Counted from the stretch's first letter, positions 8,623 to 17,429 are shown. The stretch is DNA of 64,000 nt from an uncultured Lachnoclostridium sp. (GCA_944381625.1 CALWLW010000014.1:1-64000); one strand, 5' to 3'. Numbers and translations: made by a program. The notes: a model not told the origin generated them from the letters alone.

Positions 8623-9738
8623 ATGAAAGAGAAGATAAAAAACAGGGTGGGCGAGCTTATGCCCGCCCTGGTGGAAGATATTAAGACCATCTGCAATATG
8701 GATTCCAGGCAGGATACGGCTACGCCGGAGGACCCCTTCGGAAAGCGGGTCACGGACTGCCTGAATAAAGCCCTGGAACTGGCGGCCCGCCTGGGCTTCG
8801 AGACGGAGAACGTGGGGAACCAGGTGGGGATCGCCTCCTACGGTCCCGACACGGAGGACTATATCGCCTGCATCGGCCATCTGGACGTGGTGGACGTGGG
8901 AGGCGTGTGGAAAACAGATCCTTTTGTCTGCACGGAGATCGACGGTACGCTGTACGCCAGGGGCGTGCTGGACAACAAAGGCCCGGTGTTCTGCTGCCTG
9001 TACGCCCTGAAAACCCTGGTGGACTTAGGGTACGAGTTCCCCATTAAGGTGAAGGTGATGTTCGGCACCAACGAAGAGAGCGGCATGGAGGATATGAAGT
9101 GGTATTTTAAAGATCACAAATATCCCCTCATGGGCTGGACGCCCGACTGCAAATATCCCGTGATCTACGCGGAGCGGGGACGGGCTTCCTACCGGTACAG
9201 TGTCCCCAGTGAGGCGGCGGACGAGCTGATCGCCTTTGTGAACCGGTACATCCTGAACCAGAATGACCTGGCTGTGAGCCTGGGCGTGGACTATGCGGAT
9301 GAAGAATTCGGGAAAAACCAGGTAAGAAAGACGGAGCTGTTCCACAGCGGGGATGAATGGGGACTGGACCTGACATGCAGCTATCCGGCTTCCTATAAGC
9401 TGGAGGACATGACGGAAGCCCTTGGGAAGCTGTGCAGCGGGCATATGTCCCTTGGCCTCACCTCCAACCTGGACCCGGTATTCTTCCCGAAGGACAGCTA
9501 TCTGATTAAGACGCTGGAAAAGGCGTACGAGGATATCATGCAGGAGGACGGCAGCGCGGTGACCACCACCGGCGGCACCTATGCCAAGGTGATCAAAAAC
9601 ATTGTCCCGTTTGGCCCCAGCTTTAAAGGCCAGAAGGGGATCGGTCATCTGCCGGACGAGTGGATGCGGATCTGCGACATTGAGAAAAATACCCAGATCT
9701 ATGCCTGCGCGCTGTATGAACTGATGAAAGGATTATAG
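8623..9738 (+). CDS. M20 family dipeptidase (PepV/Sapep-like)
   Basis: This is a zinc dipeptidase of 371 residues. It has the first ligand motif GHLDVV, the bridging Asp in YARGVLDNKGP, and the catalytic Glu pair in GTNEESG. Later come TGGTYAK and a conserved C-terminal His region, GIGHLPDE. It is shorter than typical PepV (about 470), mainly in the lid domain. It probably finishes degradation of short peptides released by the M42 enzyme. The start at 8623, two bases after the previous stop, is chosen over upstream in-frame codons inside the asparaginase gene. Confidence 0.88.
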   Translation: MKEKIKNRVGELMPALVEDIKTICNMDSRQDTATPEDPFGKRVTDCLNKALELAARLGFETENVGNQVGIASYGPDTEDYIACIGHLDVVDVGGVWKTDPFVCTEIDGTLYARGVLDNKGPVFCCLYALKTLVDLGYEFPIKVKVMFGTNEESGMEDMKWYFKDHKYPLMGWTPDCKYPVIYAERGRASYRYSVPSEAADELIAFVNRYILNQNDLAVSLGVDYADEEFGKNQVRKTELFHSGDEWGLDLTCSYPASYKLEDMTEALGKLCSGHMSLGLTSNLDPVFFPKDSYLIKTLEKAYEDIMQEDGSAVTTTGGTYAKVIKNIVPFGPSFKGQKGIGHLPDEWMRICDIEKNTQIYACALYELMKGL

Positions 9739-9750
9739 GAGGTTGGCGTT

Positions 9751-10842
9751 TTGAAAAAGCTTGGAATCTCCGTCTATCCGGAGCACGCTCCCAGGGAAGC
9801 ATGGGAAGCCTATATGGAGCTGGCCGGAAAGTACGGGTTTAAAAGGGTGTTTACCTGCCTTCTGTCTGCGGAGGAAAGCAGGGAGGATATGATAAACAGC
9901 TTCACGGAATTCTGCCGTATCGCCCACAAAAACGGGCTGAGCGTATCAGCGGATACGAACCCGGAAGTATTTAAGAAGCTGGGGGCGACGCCGCTGGATG
10001 TGTCCGTGTTTGCCCGGATGGGACTGGATATCATCCGCATGGACGGGCATTTCGGCGAGTTCGAGGATATCGAGATCACCAAAAACCCATATGGGATCAT
10101 GATCGAATACAATGCCTCCTGTACCATGGGACTGGATCTGATGATCGAAGGGGGAGCCAACCGGGAGCAGATGTGTATCTGCAGCAATTTCTATCCCCAG
10201 AGGAATACGGGGATGGGCCTGGCGCGGTTCAAAGAGCTGAACGGGCGCTACCAGAAGCTGGGGCTTAACAACGCCGCTTTTGTATCCAGCCAGGAAAAGA
10301 ATACCCACGGACCCTGGAAGGGCTATGACGGCCTGCCCACGCTGGAGATCCACCGGGATCTGCCCATCGATCTCCAGGTCCGGCACCTGAACGCGCTGGG
10401 GCTCTGCAATGATTTCATGATCGGCAACGCTTTCGCCAGCGAGGCAGAGCTGAAGGCCATGTCGGAGCTGAATCTGAACAAAATTGCCGTGAAGCTCTGG
10501 ACGGCGGAGGATATCTCCGGGATTGAGAAGGAGATTATCGCCTGCCCGTACCATTCCTCCCGGGACGACTGCAACGAACTGGTCATCCGGTCCAGCATGC
10601 CCAGGGTGATCTACAAGGACGCAGCCATCGTTCCCCGCAGGAGCGACAGGAAAGTATTCAAAAGAGGCGATGTGGTGATTGTGAACGACAATCTGAAACA
10701 TTACGCGGGGGAGCTGATGATTGTCTTGACGGAGATAGAGGCTGTCGATTATTATAATTATGTTGGCTTTATCCCGGAAGGGGAACAGCTGATTCTGGAC
10801 TGTATCAAACCCAAATACAGCTTTGATCTGATGGCGGAGTAG
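9751..10842 (+). CDS. mupG: MupG/DUF871 family TIM-barrel phospho-glycosidase
   Basis: The 363-residue protein has the DUF871 layout: a TIM barrel beginning KLGISVYPE, a conserved NFYPQRNTG motif near residue 150, and a C-terminal cyclophilin-like domain. The characterised member, S. aureus MupG, hydrolyses MurNAc-6-phosphate-GlcNAc taken up by a PTS. A related job on the phosphorylated product of this PTS is likely but inferred. It starts with a probable TTG-proximal or ATG context behind GGAGGTTGG. Confidence 0.8.
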   Translation: MKKLGISVYPEHAPREAWEAYMELAGKYGFKRVFTCLLSAEESREDMINSFTEFCRIAHKNGLSVSADTNPEVFKKLGATPLDVSVFARMGLDIIRMDGHFGEFEDIEITKNPYGIMIEYNASCTMGLDLMIEGGANREQMCICSNFYPQRNTGMGLARFKELNGRYQKLGLNNAAFVSSQEKNTHGPWKGYDGLPTLEIHRDLPIDLQVRHLNALGLCNDFMIGNAFASEAELKAMSELNLNKIAVKLWTAEDISGIEKEIIACPYHSSRDDCNELVIRSSMPRVIYKDAAIVPRRSDRKVFKRGDVVIVNDNLKHYAGELMIVLTEIEAVDYYNYVGFIPEGEQLILDCIKPKYSFDLMAE

Positions 10843-10851
10843 GTGAGAGTT

Positions 10852-11592
10852 ATGGAAAGAATGATGGAAATATGCTGCGGAAGCTATGAGGACGCGCTGG
10901 CCGCGTATCACGGAGGCGCGAAGCGGATCGAACTGAACAGCGCCCTTTACTTAGGGGGGCTGACGCCTTCCCTGGGAACGCTTCTGCTGTGCAAGAAGAA
11001 CACGGATCTGAAGGTGATCGCCATGGTGCGCCCGCGGGGAGCAGGTTTCTGCTATACGCCGGGCGAATTTGAGACCATGACGGCGGACGCGGAACTGCTG
11101 ATGAAAAACGGTGCGGACGGCCTTGCCTTCGGCTGCCTGGACCGGGATGGGAACATCCAGGAAGAGCAGACCCGGATCATAACCGGTATCATTAAAAAAT
11201 ACGGCGGGGAAGCGGTGTTCCACCGGGCCTTTGACTGTGTGCAGGACCCGTACCGGGCCATGGAACAGCTGATCAGCATGGGGATTGACCGTGTCCTGAC
11301 CAGTGGCCTGAAGCCAAAAGCCATGGACGGCCTGGAGCTGATCGCCGAACTGCAGAAGCGGTACGGGGACCGTATCCAGATCCTGGCAGGCAGCGGCATG
11401 AACGCGTCCAACGCGAAAGAGATGATGGACAGGACCGGAATTTACCAGGTACACAGCTCCTGTAAGGGCTGGGCATGTGATCCCACCACCGAAGGGGCGG
11501 AGGTATCCTACGCTTACGCGGGGGCGGAACATGCGTGCGACTATGATATTGTGGATGAGAAATTAGTAAGAGAGCTGGTCGCTGCCGTATGA
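10852..11592 (+). CDS. cutC: CutC family TIM-barrel protein
   Basis: The 246-residue protein begins with the family motif MEICCGSYEDAL and keeps RIELNSALYLGGLTPS, MVRPRGAGFCYTPGEF, and HRAFDCVQDP with LTSGLKPKA. CutC was first tied to copper homeostasis, but in Firmicutes it commonly lies beside sugar and peptide catabolic genes, so its biochemical role is unsettled. AGGTGA five bases upstream supports ATG 10852. The previous gene ends 9 bases before. Confidence 0.9.
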   Translation: MERMMEICCGSYEDALAAYHGGAKRIELNSALYLGGLTPSLGTLLLCKKNTDLKVIAMVRPRGAGFCYTPGEFETMTADAELLMKNGADGLAFGCLDRDGNIQEEQTRIITGIIKKYGGEAVFHRAFDCVQDPYRAMEQLISMGIDRVLTSGLKPKAMDGLELIAELQKRYGDRIQILAGSGMNASNAKEMMDRTGIYQVHSSCKGWACDPTTEGAEVSYAYAGAEHACDYDIVDEKLVRELVAAV

Positions 11593-12467
11593 AGATTTAT
11601 GAATTGAGAGACAATGATAAATTCAGATGGATCTGTACTTTTGCCTGCGTTCTTGTATCCGGCTTTATGCAGGCGCTGATTATACAGATGTTTATGAACC
11701 CCATCAACCTGCTTTCCAGCGGCTTCACCGGCGTGGCGCTGCTGGTGGAGAAGATCACGTCTGCGGTCTTCGGGTTTTCTTTTCCCGTGTCCGTGGGCAT
11801 GCTGGTGCTGAATATTCCAGTGGCTCTTTTCTGCAGTAAGCATATCAGCAGGAGGTTTACCGGATTTTCCATGCTGCAGGTGGCCTTTGCCAGCTTTTTC
11901 CTGCGGGTGCTGGATTTCTCGCCGCTGTTCGAGGACGTGCTGCTGAATGTGATCTTCGGCGGCTTCCTGTACGGCATCATGACGGTGATCGCCCTGAAAG
12001 GAAACGCGTCCACGGGCGGCACCGACTTTGTGGCCCTGTACATATCCAATAAAAAGGGGAAATCCATCTGGAGCTACGTGTTCGTGTTCAACGCGGTGCT
12101 GATCGTGATCTTCGGGTGCATGTTCGGCTGGGAATACGCGGGATATTCCATCCTGTTCCAGTTCGTATCCACGAAGACCATCGATTCGTTCTACCACCGG
12201 TATGAGCGCATGACCATGCAGATCACTACTACGAAGCCGGACGAAGTGATCCAGGCATACGTGGCGGAGTACCGGCACGGGCTTTCCCGGGTGGACGGCG
12301 TGGGAGGATACAGCGGGAAAAAGATCAGCCTCCTGCATACGGTTGTCTCCAGCTATGAGATCCAGGATATTGCCAAGCTGATGCGTAAAACCGATCCACA
12401 CGCGGTGATCAATACCTTTAAGTCCCAGGATTTTTACGGAGGATTTTATCTGAAGCCTATTGAATGA
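11589..12467 (+). CDS. YitT family membrane protein with DUF2179 domain
   Basis: The 292-residue protein has five to six membrane segments in the first 200 residues, with the family motif ALKGNASTGGTDFVALYIS, and a soluble C-terminal DUF2179 domain ending in DFYGGFYLKPIE. Function is unknown for the family; transport is suspected. Its ATG overlaps the CutC stop as ATGA, so it is the last gene of the operon by coupling. Confidence 0.88.
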   Translation: MKIYELRDNDKFRWICTFACVLVSGFMQALIIQMFMNPINLLSSGFTGVALLVEKITSAVFGFSFPVSVGMLVLNIPVALFCSKHISRRFTGFSMLQVAFASFFLRVLDFSPLFEDVLLNVIFGGFLYGIMTVIALKGNASTGGTDFVALYISNKKGKSIWSYVFVFNAVLIVIFGCMFGWEYAGYSILFQFVSTKTIDSFYHRYERMTMQITTTKPDEVIQAYVAEYRHGLSRVDGVGGYSGKKISLLHTVVSSYEIQDIAKLMRKTDPHAVINTFKSQDFYGGFYLKPIE

Positions 12468-12500
12468 CCCTTCGGCTTCTATGGAAGCCTGACGGCAAAG

Positions 12501-12532
12501 CGGAGGCCGGCGTCTTACGACGTCGGCCTCCG
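12501..12532. terminator. Stem-loop between convergent genes
   Basis: A 14-bp near-perfect stem (CGGAGGCC against GGCCTCCG at its base) lies 34 bases after the YitT stop and 11 bases before the end of the opposing EIIC-like gene. The T-run is poor on both sides, so it may be a weak bidirectional terminator. Confidence 0.5.
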
Positions 12533-12542
12533 TTGACGTATT

Positions 12543-13616
12543 TTATTCTAATTTCAGGTCGTCCTTTTTGATCCATCCCATCCTTCGCAGAATCTCGCAG
12601 AAGAAACAGCTCAGCACTGCGGGCAGAATAAAACAGATCAGCGCCAGTCCGATCCAGTCCATGGGGGTGACGGCGGCTTTCGTCCCGGCGGCGATATCCG
12701 ACAGCCATCCCGTATAGACGCCGATCTGTCCTACCAGACCACAGGTGCCCATGCCGGAGGATACGGCGGGACCGTTCATCTTCATGGCGAAGATACAGGT
12801 GGCGATGGGTCCGGTGATGGCGGACGCCAGCGTGGGGGGAATCCAGATGCGGGGGTTTTTCACGATATTCCCCATCTGCAGCATACTGGTGCCCAGTCCC
12901 TGGGAGACCAGCCCGCCCCAGCGGTTTTCCCGGAAACTCATCACAGCGAAGCCCACCATCTGGGCGCAGCAGCCGGCCACGGCGGCGCCTCCGGCCAGCC
13001 CCGTCAGATTCAGGGCCGCGCAGATGGCCGCGCTGCTGATGGGCAGGGTGAGGGCGATGCCCACAATGACCGAGACAAAGATGCCCATGAAGAACGGCTG
13101 CAGCTCCGTGGCCCACATAATAAGCTGGCCCACCGCGTTGGCGGCGCTTCCGATACCGGGAGCCCACCACATGGACAGAGCCGCGCCCACCAGGATGGTC
13201 ACCAGCGGCGTCACCAGAATATCCACTTTGGTTTCTTTAGATACGGCCTTGCCGCATTCAGCGGCAAAGATCGTGACCACCAGCACGGCCAGCGGGCCGC
13301 CCGCGCCGCCCAGCTCATTGGCCGCCTGGCCCACCGCCAGCAGAGAAAAAAGCACCAGCTGGGGAGCCTGCAGGGCGTAGCCGATGGAGATGGCCATGGC
13401 GGGACCGGATACGGCTTTGGCATAGCCCCCGGCAGTCACCAGGAAGGGGATACCGGCCTGCTCGCCCAAAGTGGAGATGATCGTTCCGATTAACAGCGAA
13501 GCGAATAATCCCTGGGCCATGGCGCCCAGCGCGTCGATGCCGTAGCGCCTGGCAGAAAATACGATGTTCTTGCGTTTCAAGAATTGTCTTAGGGCAGAAT
13601 CCTGTTTTCCATTCAT
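12543..13616 (-). CDS. PTS_EIIC_2-family membrane transporter
   Basis: The 357-residue hydrophobic protein has about ten membrane segments and Gly/Ala-rich helices, such as MAQGLFASLLIGTIISTLGEQ. It matches the stand-alone EIIC-like family PF13303. Members are named PTS subunit IIC but often have no EIIA or EIIB partner, as here. A promoter and a candidate NiaR operator lie in front of it and the niaR gene is next upstream, so it may carry nicotinate or a related compound; that link is inference. Confidence 0.8.
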   Translation of the reverse strand: MNGKQDSALRQFLKRKNIVFSARRYGIDALGAMAQGLFASLLIGTIISTLGEQAGIPFLVTAGGYAKAVSGPAMAISIGYALQAPQLVLFSLLAVGQAANELGGAGGPLAVLVVTIFAAECGKAVSKETKVDILVTPLVTILVGAALSMWWAPGIGSAANAVGQLIMWATELQPFFMGIFVSVIVGIALTLPISSAAICAALNLTGLAGGAAVAGCCAQMVGFAVMSFRENRWGGLVSQGLGTSMLQMGNIVKNPRIWIPPTLASAITGPIATCIFAMKMNGPAVSSGMGTCGLVGQIGVYTGWLSDIAAGTKAAVTPMDWIGLALICFILPAVLSCFFCEILRRMGWIKKDDLKLE

Positions 13617-13754
13617 ATTCTTTTCTCCTCTGTGTTCTTCCTGCGGGGCAGCCGGACGAACTGACGGCTGTTCCTTTTAGCGGCGATATGCGGCGCGCGT
13701 TTGGCGCGGCCTGGCGCAGGTCGGGTTCCTGGCTGCGTATAGCGGGAATTGATG

Positions 13755-13774
13755 ACAGATGACAAGACACCTGT
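13755..13774. promoter_or_regulatory. Candidate NiaR operator
   Basis: Read on the minus strand, ACAGGTG and CATCTGT are separated by six bases and form an imperfect inverted repeat (6 of 7 positions). The pattern resembles the NiaR/YrxA box as I remember it from Firmicutes. It lies 14 bases past the -10 of the promoter for the EIIC-like gene, a repressing position. Confidence 0.6.
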
Positions 13775-13787
13775 AATGCTTCAGATT

Positions 13788-13816
13788 AAGATATCACACA
13801 CAGGGGGAAAAATCAA
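13788..13816 (-). promoter_or_regulatory. Promoter for EIIC-like gene
   Basis: On the minus strand TTGATT (13811-13816) and TATCTT (13788-13793) are 17 bases apart, with the inverted-repeat operator immediately downstream. Confidence 0.55.
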
Positions 13817-13822
13817 GACGTT

Positions 13823-14335
13823 TTACATATCCAGCAGATATCCCTTCTCCCTCAGCGCGGCCTCGATTCGATCCAGAACATGCTCCGACGCGGCCTCCAC
13901 CGTATGGAGATGGATTCCGTCTGAGATAGAAAAGAGCGGGCCGCTGCGGCTGTTCTCCAGCCGCATGCAGAACTGCTCCACATCCTCAGGTGAGGACAGG
14001 TTCAGATCTGCCCGGAGCTGCCCGTAGACATCGTGCTCCACCGCCACGTCCAGCACCACGCCGCCCAGGGAAAGGATAGTCATGAGTTCGTCCCGGATCT
14101 GCGCCCCGGTATGGCGGACCAGAAATGCCCGTACGTGTTTTTTCTCCGCTGTTTCATAAAGAAGATAACCCTGGGCCGTGGCCAGGATGGGATAGCGGGT
14201 GCGCAGCAGCGCGATATCCTGTACGATCACCTGCCGGCTGACGCCCATCCTGCCTGCCAGCGTGCTCCCTGAGAGGGGTTTTGCTGCGGCTTTCAGTTCT
14301 TTTATAATCTGTTCTCTGCGTTTGTTTCCGTCCAT
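13823..14335 (-). CDS. niaR: NiaR/NadR niacin-responsive transcription repressor
   Basis: The 170-residue repressor has an N-terminal HTH_11 domain (residues 5-55) and a C-terminal 3H domain. The three conserved histidine regions are visible as FLVRHTGAQIRDEL, DVAVEHDVYG and DGIHLHTVEA. NiaR binds nicotinate with a metal at the His cluster and represses NAD synthesis and niacin uptake genes. It lies upstream of, and in the same direction as, the EIIC-like gene, with a separate promoter in the 206-bp gap. Confidence 0.92.
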   Translation of the reverse strand: MDGNKRREQIIKELKAAAKPLSGSTLAGRMGVSRQVIVQDIALLRTRYPILATAQGYLLYETAEKKHVRAFLVRHTGAQIRDELMTILSLGGVVLDVAVEHDVYGQLRADLNLSSPEDVEQFCMRLENSRSGPLFSISDGIHLHTVEAASEHVLDRIEAALREKGYLLDM

Positions 14336-14528
14336 AAAAGCCTCCTGTGCCGGGACATGGATTGGGCATCCCGGCCGACGAATCTACGTTCAGTGTACTA
14401 TAAGTCCGGGCGGTCGTCCAGTCTTTCGCATCCGGCGCAGAAAATGCGCAGAAAATGTTTCTATTGCAGGCCGGGATATGGTATGATGTGGAAAACAGGA
14501 AGGCGGACAGAACGAAAGAGAGGTATCC

Positions 14529-15434
14529 ATGGAACTGCGCGTGCTGAACTATTTCCTGGCCGTGGCCAGAGAAGAAAATATCACGAAAGCGGCACAGATG
14601 CTGCATATTACTCAGCCTACCCTTTCCCGTCAGATCATACAGCTGGAAGAAGAGCTGGGGGTAAAACTGTTTGTCCGGGGCAACCACAATATGGTATTGA
14701 CAGAGGAGGGCCTGCTCCTGAAGCGAAGGGCGCAGGAATTGCTTGCATTGGCGGAAAAGACGAAGCGGGATTTTCAGAAGGACGAAGCCGAGCTGGCGGG
14801 GGAGATCGCCATCGGCAGCGGGGAGTTCCGCAGCACGAAGCCTCTCACCCAGGCAATGACTGCGTTTCGGAAGAAGCACCCGTTGGTGCAGTACCGCATT
14901 TACAGCGGAAACGGACAGAATATCCTGGATAATATCGAACGGGGACTGCTGGACCTGGGCGTTGTGGGCGAACCGGTGGACATTGGGAAATACGCGTTAG
15001 TCTCCATGCCGCAAAAAGAAATCTGGGGCGTGCTGGTGCGCTGCGATTCCCCTCTGGCGGAGAAAGAATCCATACGGGCCGAAGACCTGGAGGGAATCCC
15101 GCTGGTAACGTCCTCCAGGGATTTCCACGGGGAGCTTATTGGCTGGTTCGGGGAACAGTATCAGAAACTGGAGATTATGGCGGTGGGGAACCTGCTGTAT
15201 AATGAAGCGATGCTGGCCGAAAGCGGCGCGGGGGCGGTGCTCTGCATTAAGCTGGACTGCAGCTATGAGAACCTGAGGTTCATCCCTCTGTATCCGGCGG
15301 TGGAATCCCGCACGGCTCTGGTGTGGAAGAAGGATTCGGTCTTTCCCCCCGCCACGTCGGCGTTCATAGAGTTCGTGTCCCGGTATCTGCGGGAACCGTC
15401 ACATAAGATGGGAATGTTCATGATGAAGGAGTGA
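14529..15434 (+). CDS. LysR family transcriptional regulator
   Basis: This is a 301-residue LysR regulator. The N-terminal winged helix has the typical MELRVLNYFLAVAREENITKAA... pattern followed by the recognition helix ITQPTLSRQI. A periplasmic-binding-like effector domain runs from about residue 90 to the end. It is divergent from niaR with a 193-bp shared upstream region and precedes the flavodoxin-like reductase gene, a plausible target. Effector unknown. Confidence 0.92.
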   Translation: MELRVLNYFLAVAREENITKAAQMLHITQPTLSRQIIQLEEELGVKLFVRGNHNMVLTEEGLLLKRRAQELLALAEKTKRDFQKDEAELAGEIAIGSGEFRSTKPLTQAMTAFRKKHPLVQYRIYSGNGQNILDNIERGLLDLGVVGEPVDIGKYALVSMPQKEIWGVLVRCDSPLAEKESIRAEDLEGIPLVTSSRDFHGELIGWFGEQYQKLEIMAVGNLLYNEAMLAESGAGAVLCIKLDCSYENLRFIPLYPAVESRTALVWKKDSVFPPATSAFIEFVSRYLREPSHKMGMFMMKE

Positions 15435-15450
15435 TATTTCCGAGCGCATA

Positions 15451-15479
15451 TTGACATTGTGTCAGTGGATTGCTATATT
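15451..15479 (+). promoter_or_regulatory. Consensus promoter of flavodoxin-like gene
   Basis: TTGACA at 15451-15456 and TATATT at 15474-15479 are 17 bases apart, 52 bases before the start codon. Both elements touch or neighbour the paired palindromes described separately. Confidence 0.75.
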
Positions 15480-15500
15480 ATAGATACTGACACTGAGTCA
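15452..15500. promoter_or_regulatory. Paired palindromic operator, TGACA-n-TG-n-GTCA
   Basis: TGACATTGTGTCA (15452-15464) is a perfect palindrome covering the -35. TGACACTGAGTCA (15488-15500), centred 36 bases downstream, matches it at 11 of 13 positions and lies at the likely transcription start. Two near-identical sites around one promoter suggest a dimeric repressor such as a MarR-type protein; the regulator is not identified. Confidence 0.65.
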
Positions 15501-15530
15501 GAATAAGGAAATGATCAGGAGCGTGAGAAA

Positions 15531-16064
15531 ATGAAGATTGTATTGCTGGAGGGAAGTCCCCATAAAAAAGGTTCGTCCAATCTGCTGGCGGAGCAGTTCG
15601 CGAAGGGAGCCGCCGAGGCGGGCCACAGTGTACAGATCCTGGACGCGGCCCATATGGATATGCACCCGTGCCTTGGATGCGGCCGCTGCAGCATGGACGG
15701 GGAGTGCGTACATAAGGACGATAACAGGGTGATCCGGGACGCGCTGCTCGCCGCGGACATGGTCGTGTTCGTGACGCCCATCTATTATTTTGGAATGTCG
15801 GCGCAGCTGAAAATGGTGATCGACCGGTTTTACAGCTATACCATGAAGCTGTCGGGTAAAGGGCTGAAAGCGGCGCTGATCACCGCGGCCTGGGATTCCG
15901 ACCCGGACGTGATGCCTTACACGGCGGAGCATTACCGGAAGCTCTGCCGGTACATGAATTTCAAAGACTGCGGCATGGTGCTGGGAACCGGCTGCGGCAC
16001 ACCCTCCGCCACGGCGCGCAGTCCCCATATGGAAGAGGCCTACTGGCTGGGGAAATCTCTGTAG
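15531..16064 (+). CDS. Flavodoxin-fold NAD(P)H-dependent FMN reductase
   Basis: The 177-residue protein starts with the FMN-phosphate loop GSPHKKGSSN (residues 7-16) and contains the CLGCGRC-type cysteine motif and TPIYYFGMSAQLKMVIDRFY, as in iron-sulfur flavoprotein-like and quinone-reductase-like members. It probably reduces quinones, nitro compounds or disulfides in the cytoplasm. GGAGCGTGAG precedes the ATG. Its promoter carries a paired operator, so it is probably induced by a specific stress or compound. Confidence 0.88.
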   Translation: MKIVLLEGSPHKKGSSNLLAEQFAKGAAEAGHSVQILDAAHMDMHPCLGCGRCSMDGECVHKDDNRVIRDALLAADMVVFVTPIYYFGMSAQLKMVIDRFYSYTMKLSGKGLKAALITAAWDSDPDVMPYTAEHYRKLCRYMNFKDCGMVLGTGCGTPSATARSPHMEEAYWLGKSL

Positions 16065-16121
16065 GGAAGGACGTGCGGAGAAAGGATGTCGATTCTGCCG
16101 CGAAAGGCCGATTGTTCGGTC

Positions 16122-16150
16122 TGGAAAAGTGCGCGCGGCCATGCTATAAT
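16122..16150 (+). promoter_or_regulatory. Promoter of cupin gene
   Basis: A perfect TATAAT (16145-16150) has TGGAAA 17 bases upstream (16122-16127), 37 bases before the cupin start. Confidence 0.6.
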
Positions 16151-16186
16151 AAACTAATATAAATATTCAGGAAAAGAGGAGACAGT

Positions 16187-16528
16187 ATGGTACGCAAAGC
16201 AGAGATCAAGACCGTGGAAGGGCTTCGGGGAGGCAAAGGCTGCCTGGAGATGCACCACATCCTGAAGCCGGAGGAATTAAACGGGCACGGCAGGATGTAC
16301 GCGATGGTGAAGATGGCCCCCCACAGCAGCATCGGTTTCCATGAACATATAGGGGAGACGGAGCCCTACTATGTGATTTCCGGCCATGGTACGTTCATCG
16401 ATCATGACGGCTCCCGCATTCCTGTGGGGCCGGACGACGTGTGTCTGATTGAGTGCGGACAGAGCCACGGGTTTGAGAACGATTCCGACGAGGAACTGGT
16501 ATTGATGGCTCTGGTATATAACGAGTAG
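16187..16528 (+). CDS. Cupin domain protein
   Basis: This 113-residue single-domain cupin has the first motif GFHEHIGETEPYYVISGHG and the second, GQSHGFENDSDEEL, with the His and Glu metal ligands in place. Such small cupins act as sugar isomerases, dioxygenases or sensors, and the sequence does not decide between them. AGAGGAG precedes the ATG. The SseB-like gene follows 16 bases later and is probably co-transcribed. Confidence 0.88.
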   Translation: MVRKAEIKTVEGLRGGKGCLEMHHILKPEELNGHGRMYAMVKMAPHSSIGFHEHIGETEPYYVISGHGTFIDHDGSRIPVGPDDVCLIECGQSHGFENDSDEELVLMALVYNE

Positions 16529-16544
16529 GACCGGAGGACAGACC

Positions 16545-17414
16545 ATGCCGATAGATATGACTGCAAAAAGAATCAAAGAGCTGAACAGGGCGTACGCCCT
16601 GTTCTCTCCCCTTACCAATATGCCCTATGTGGAGTGCGAGGAGGAGAATTATTATGATCGGGTGCGCCTTTACGCGTCTGAGGACGACGCGAAAAAAGCG
16701 GCGGCAGACCTGGAGGAAGACGGAATCCGGGTACAGCCAAAGGAACTGAAGGTTCAGGAGATCTATGTACCGGCGAACGCCAAAGATCCCAAAGGACCGA
16801 AGAAAAAGATGTACCTGAACCACGTGCGGGAGCATCTGGGAATCCTGCCGTTCATGGGTGTCAACGCGGTGGGCTACTGCCGGGAGGGCGGAGAGATCGA
16901 GACCGTGGAGCTTACCGACGTTCTGCCGGAAGGCTTTGAGGAGAAAGTGGGGAAGAATCCCCTGTATCAGCCCAACCTGCAGCTGACGGGCCTTTATCTG
17001 ATGCAGGAGGCCCGCAGGAAGAAAGAGTTCGTGGACAGGAAGCATCTGCAGGAGCTGGACGAGGAGTTCGGCTCCAATCTGGTAAAATCACGGCTGTTCA
17101 TGGCGGTCCTGCCGCCGGAAGGCCAGGAAAAAGAGCAGAAGGTAAACCTGAAGGAGTGCCAGCTTCCCTATCTGAAGCATCAGAACGGGGATATTTTCTT
17201 CCCGCTGTTTACGGATATCTGGGAATACCAGAAATACGCGAAAGGGAATAAAAGACTGCGCCCCATCCAGATACCCTTCGGAGATATTACGAAATTCTGG
17301 GTGAAGGATGCGAAGGCATATATGCTGAATCCCATGGGGATGTCGCTGCCTCTGTCCAAAGAGATGGTGCCCAGGCTCCAGGAACGGTTTGGGGTCAGTA
17401 AGAATCCGTCATAA
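16545..17414 (+). CDS. SseB family protein
   Basis: This is a 289-residue soluble protein of the SseB/YwqJ-like group. An internal segment MAVLPPEG...LPYLKHQNGDIFFPLFTDIWEYQKY and the C-terminal MLNPMGMSLPLSKEMV match the SseB N-terminal-domain pattern. The first 90 residues form a separate charged domain. Function is unknown in Firmicutes. GGAGG lies before the start, and a terminator overlaps the region after its stop. Confidence 0.75.
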   Translation: MPIDMTAKRIKELNRAYALFSPLTNMPYVECEEENYYDRVRLYASEDDAKKAAADLEEDGIRVQPKELKVQEIYVPANAKDPKGPKKKMYLNHVREHLGILPFMGVNAVGYCREGGEIETVELTDVLPEGFEEKVGKNPLYQPNLQLTGLYLMQEARRKKEFVDRKHLQELDEEFGSNLVKSRLFMAVLPPEGQEKEQKVNLKECQLPYLKHQNGDIFFPLFTDIWEYQKYAKGNKRLRPIQIPFGDITKFWVKDAKAYMLNPMGMSLPLSKEMVPRLQERFGVSKNPS

Positions 17415-17429
17415 ATGAAGCGTATGAGA

